Shown here one piece after another: positions 5,420 to 6,143 of a stretch of DNA of 6,143 nucleotides. The notes under the pieces were generated by a model. It made no database searches and had not been told where the DNA came from. It was given only the letters and a program-made list of their open reading frames with translations. The stretch lies in contig CAKQFF010000114.1 in the NCBI GenBank assembly GCA_934230685.1, positions 1 to 6,143 on the forward strand. Reading direction: 5' to 3'. Each line of letters starts with the position of its first letter. The stretch's first letter is position 1. Source of the DNA: an uncultured Prevotella sp. (GTDB taxonomy: Bacteria > Bacteroidota > Bacteroidia > Bacteroidales > Bacteroidaceae). A program made the position numbers and the translations under genes.

Positions 5420-6143
5420 TTATTCTGATATTTCAGAATTCTCGTTTGTTTCATTTTCCTCAGAAGGCTTTTCTTCTATTTCCTTCTCCACAGGCAATGC
5501 AGCTTTCTCAACCTTCTTCACCGCCAGTTTCTCCTCACCGTCCTTTTTGTCAACGATGATTTCGTCACCGGCATTGATGTCGCCATAGAGCATCTGCTCA
5601 CAGATTTCGTCTTCAACATAAGTCTGGATGGCACGCTTCAGCGGACGCGCTCCAAACTGCGGGTCGTAGCCCTTGGAAGCGAGGAAGTCCTTGGCGGCGT
5701 CGGTCAGAGTGATGGTGTAGCCGTTTTGCGAAGTGCGCTTGGTGAGCTTGGCAAGTTCCACATCCACAATCTTTCTGATGGCGGCAGCATCGAGCTGGTC
5801 GAAGGTGATGATTTCGTCGAGACGGTTGAGGAACTCCGGGGCAAACTGGCGCGACAGAGCCTTCTGGATAACCGAACGGGCATACTCCTTCGACTTCTCG
5901 TCGGCAGCACCGCTTATAGACGAGGCGTTGAAGCCAATGCCATGGCTGAAGTCCTTTAGCTGGCGTGTGCCAGCGTTGGAGGTCATTATTATTATGGTGT
6001 TGCGGAAGTCAACCATACGGCCGTTGCCGTCGGTCATTCTGCCCTCGTCGAGCACCTGAAGCAGGACGTTGAACACGTCGGGGTGAGCCTTCTCAATCTC
6101 ATCGAACAGTACTACAGAGTAAGGCTTGCGACGTACTGCCTCG
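5420..6143 (-). CDS. clpC: ClpC-type AAA+ protease ATPase subunit, C-terminal part; runs off the right edge
   Basis: The last 240 codons (frame begins at 6142), covering most of the second AAA+ module (D2). ClpC unfolds proteins with ATP and feeds them to ClpP in the cytoplasm. In fragment numbering: Walker B VVLFDE at 10-15 with IEKAHPDVFNVLLQVLDEG after it; sensor 1 in MTSNAG (N56); a hydrophobic-Gly-Phe loop IGF at 69-71 where ClpC proteins carry their ClpP-docking loop; the arginine finger in FLNRLDE (R107); and sensor 2 GARPLKR (164-170). The FRNTIIIMTSNAGTRQLKDF segment and the IGF loop favour ClpC over the disaggregase ClpB, which does not bind ClpP. The C-terminus ends in a low-complexity acidic tail (about 5420-5491, 10 Glu in the last 23 residues). 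No start or promoter is in the window, and the N-terminal domain, D1 and the D2 Walker A are outside it. Confidence 0.88.
   Translation of the reverse strand, partial: EAVRRKPYSVVLFDEIEKAHPDVFNVLLQVLDEGRMTDGNGRMVDFRNTIIIMTSNAGTRQLKDFSHGIGFNASSISGAADEKSKEYARSVIQKALSRQFAPEFLNRLDEIITFDQLDAAAIRKIVDVELAKLTKRTSQNGYTITLTDAAKDFLASKGYDPQFGARPLKRAIQTYVEDEICEQMLYGDINAGDEIIVDKKDGEEKLAVKKVEKAALPVEKEIEEKPSEENETNENSEISE

Overview
The window looks like chromosomal backbone from a member of Bacteroidota, most likely Prevotellaceae (Prevotella/Segatella-like). The evidence is: Bacteroidota-type promoters (-7 box TAnnTTTG upstream of all four genes whose 5' ends are visible); mostly no Shine-Dalgarno sequence; AT-rich spacers between GC-richer genes; a eukaryote-like GT3 glycogen synthase; a pyruvate kinase opening with KIVASISDRRC, the form I associate with this phylum; and a large TonB-dependent receptor. 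The genus is inference; the phylum is well supported.

Layout, left to right. (1) 1-268, minus: the N-terminal 89 codons of a GT3-type glycogen synthase running off the left edge. (2) 269-422: a divergent intergenic region with a promoter for each side. (3) 423-965, plus: a small secreted protein of unknown function whose N-terminal linker is encoded by a 9-bp tandem repeat. (4) 966-1175: a 210-bp spacer holding a long imperfect inverted repeat, a second 9-bp tandem repeat, and the intrinsic terminator of the next gene. (5) 1176-3599, minus: a complete 807-aa TonB-dependent outer-membrane receptor without a SusD partner. (6) 3600-3831: a divergent spacer with a well-formed promoter for the receptor, overlapped by a weak Fur-box-like inverted repeat, and one for the next gene. 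(7) 3832-5283, plus: pyruvate kinase. (8) 5284-5419: a convergent spacer with a strong, probably bidirectional terminator. (9) 5420-6143, minus: the C-terminal 240 codons of a ClpC-type AAA+ unfoldase running off the right edge.

The genes are mostly single transcription units with their own promoters and terminators, in alternating orientation; nothing suggests one multi-gene operon or system. Two are central metabolism (glycogen synthesis, last step of glycolysis), one is protein quality control, one is nutrient uptake across the outer membrane, and one is a secreted unknown. I see no insertion sequence, CRISPR array, tRNA, rRNA or phage gene. I do not find convincing evidence of a previously undescribed multi-gene system. 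The least ordinary parts are the repeat structures in and behind the secreted gene at 423-965, and the Met-rich predicted segments and His-rich N-terminus of the TonB receptor.
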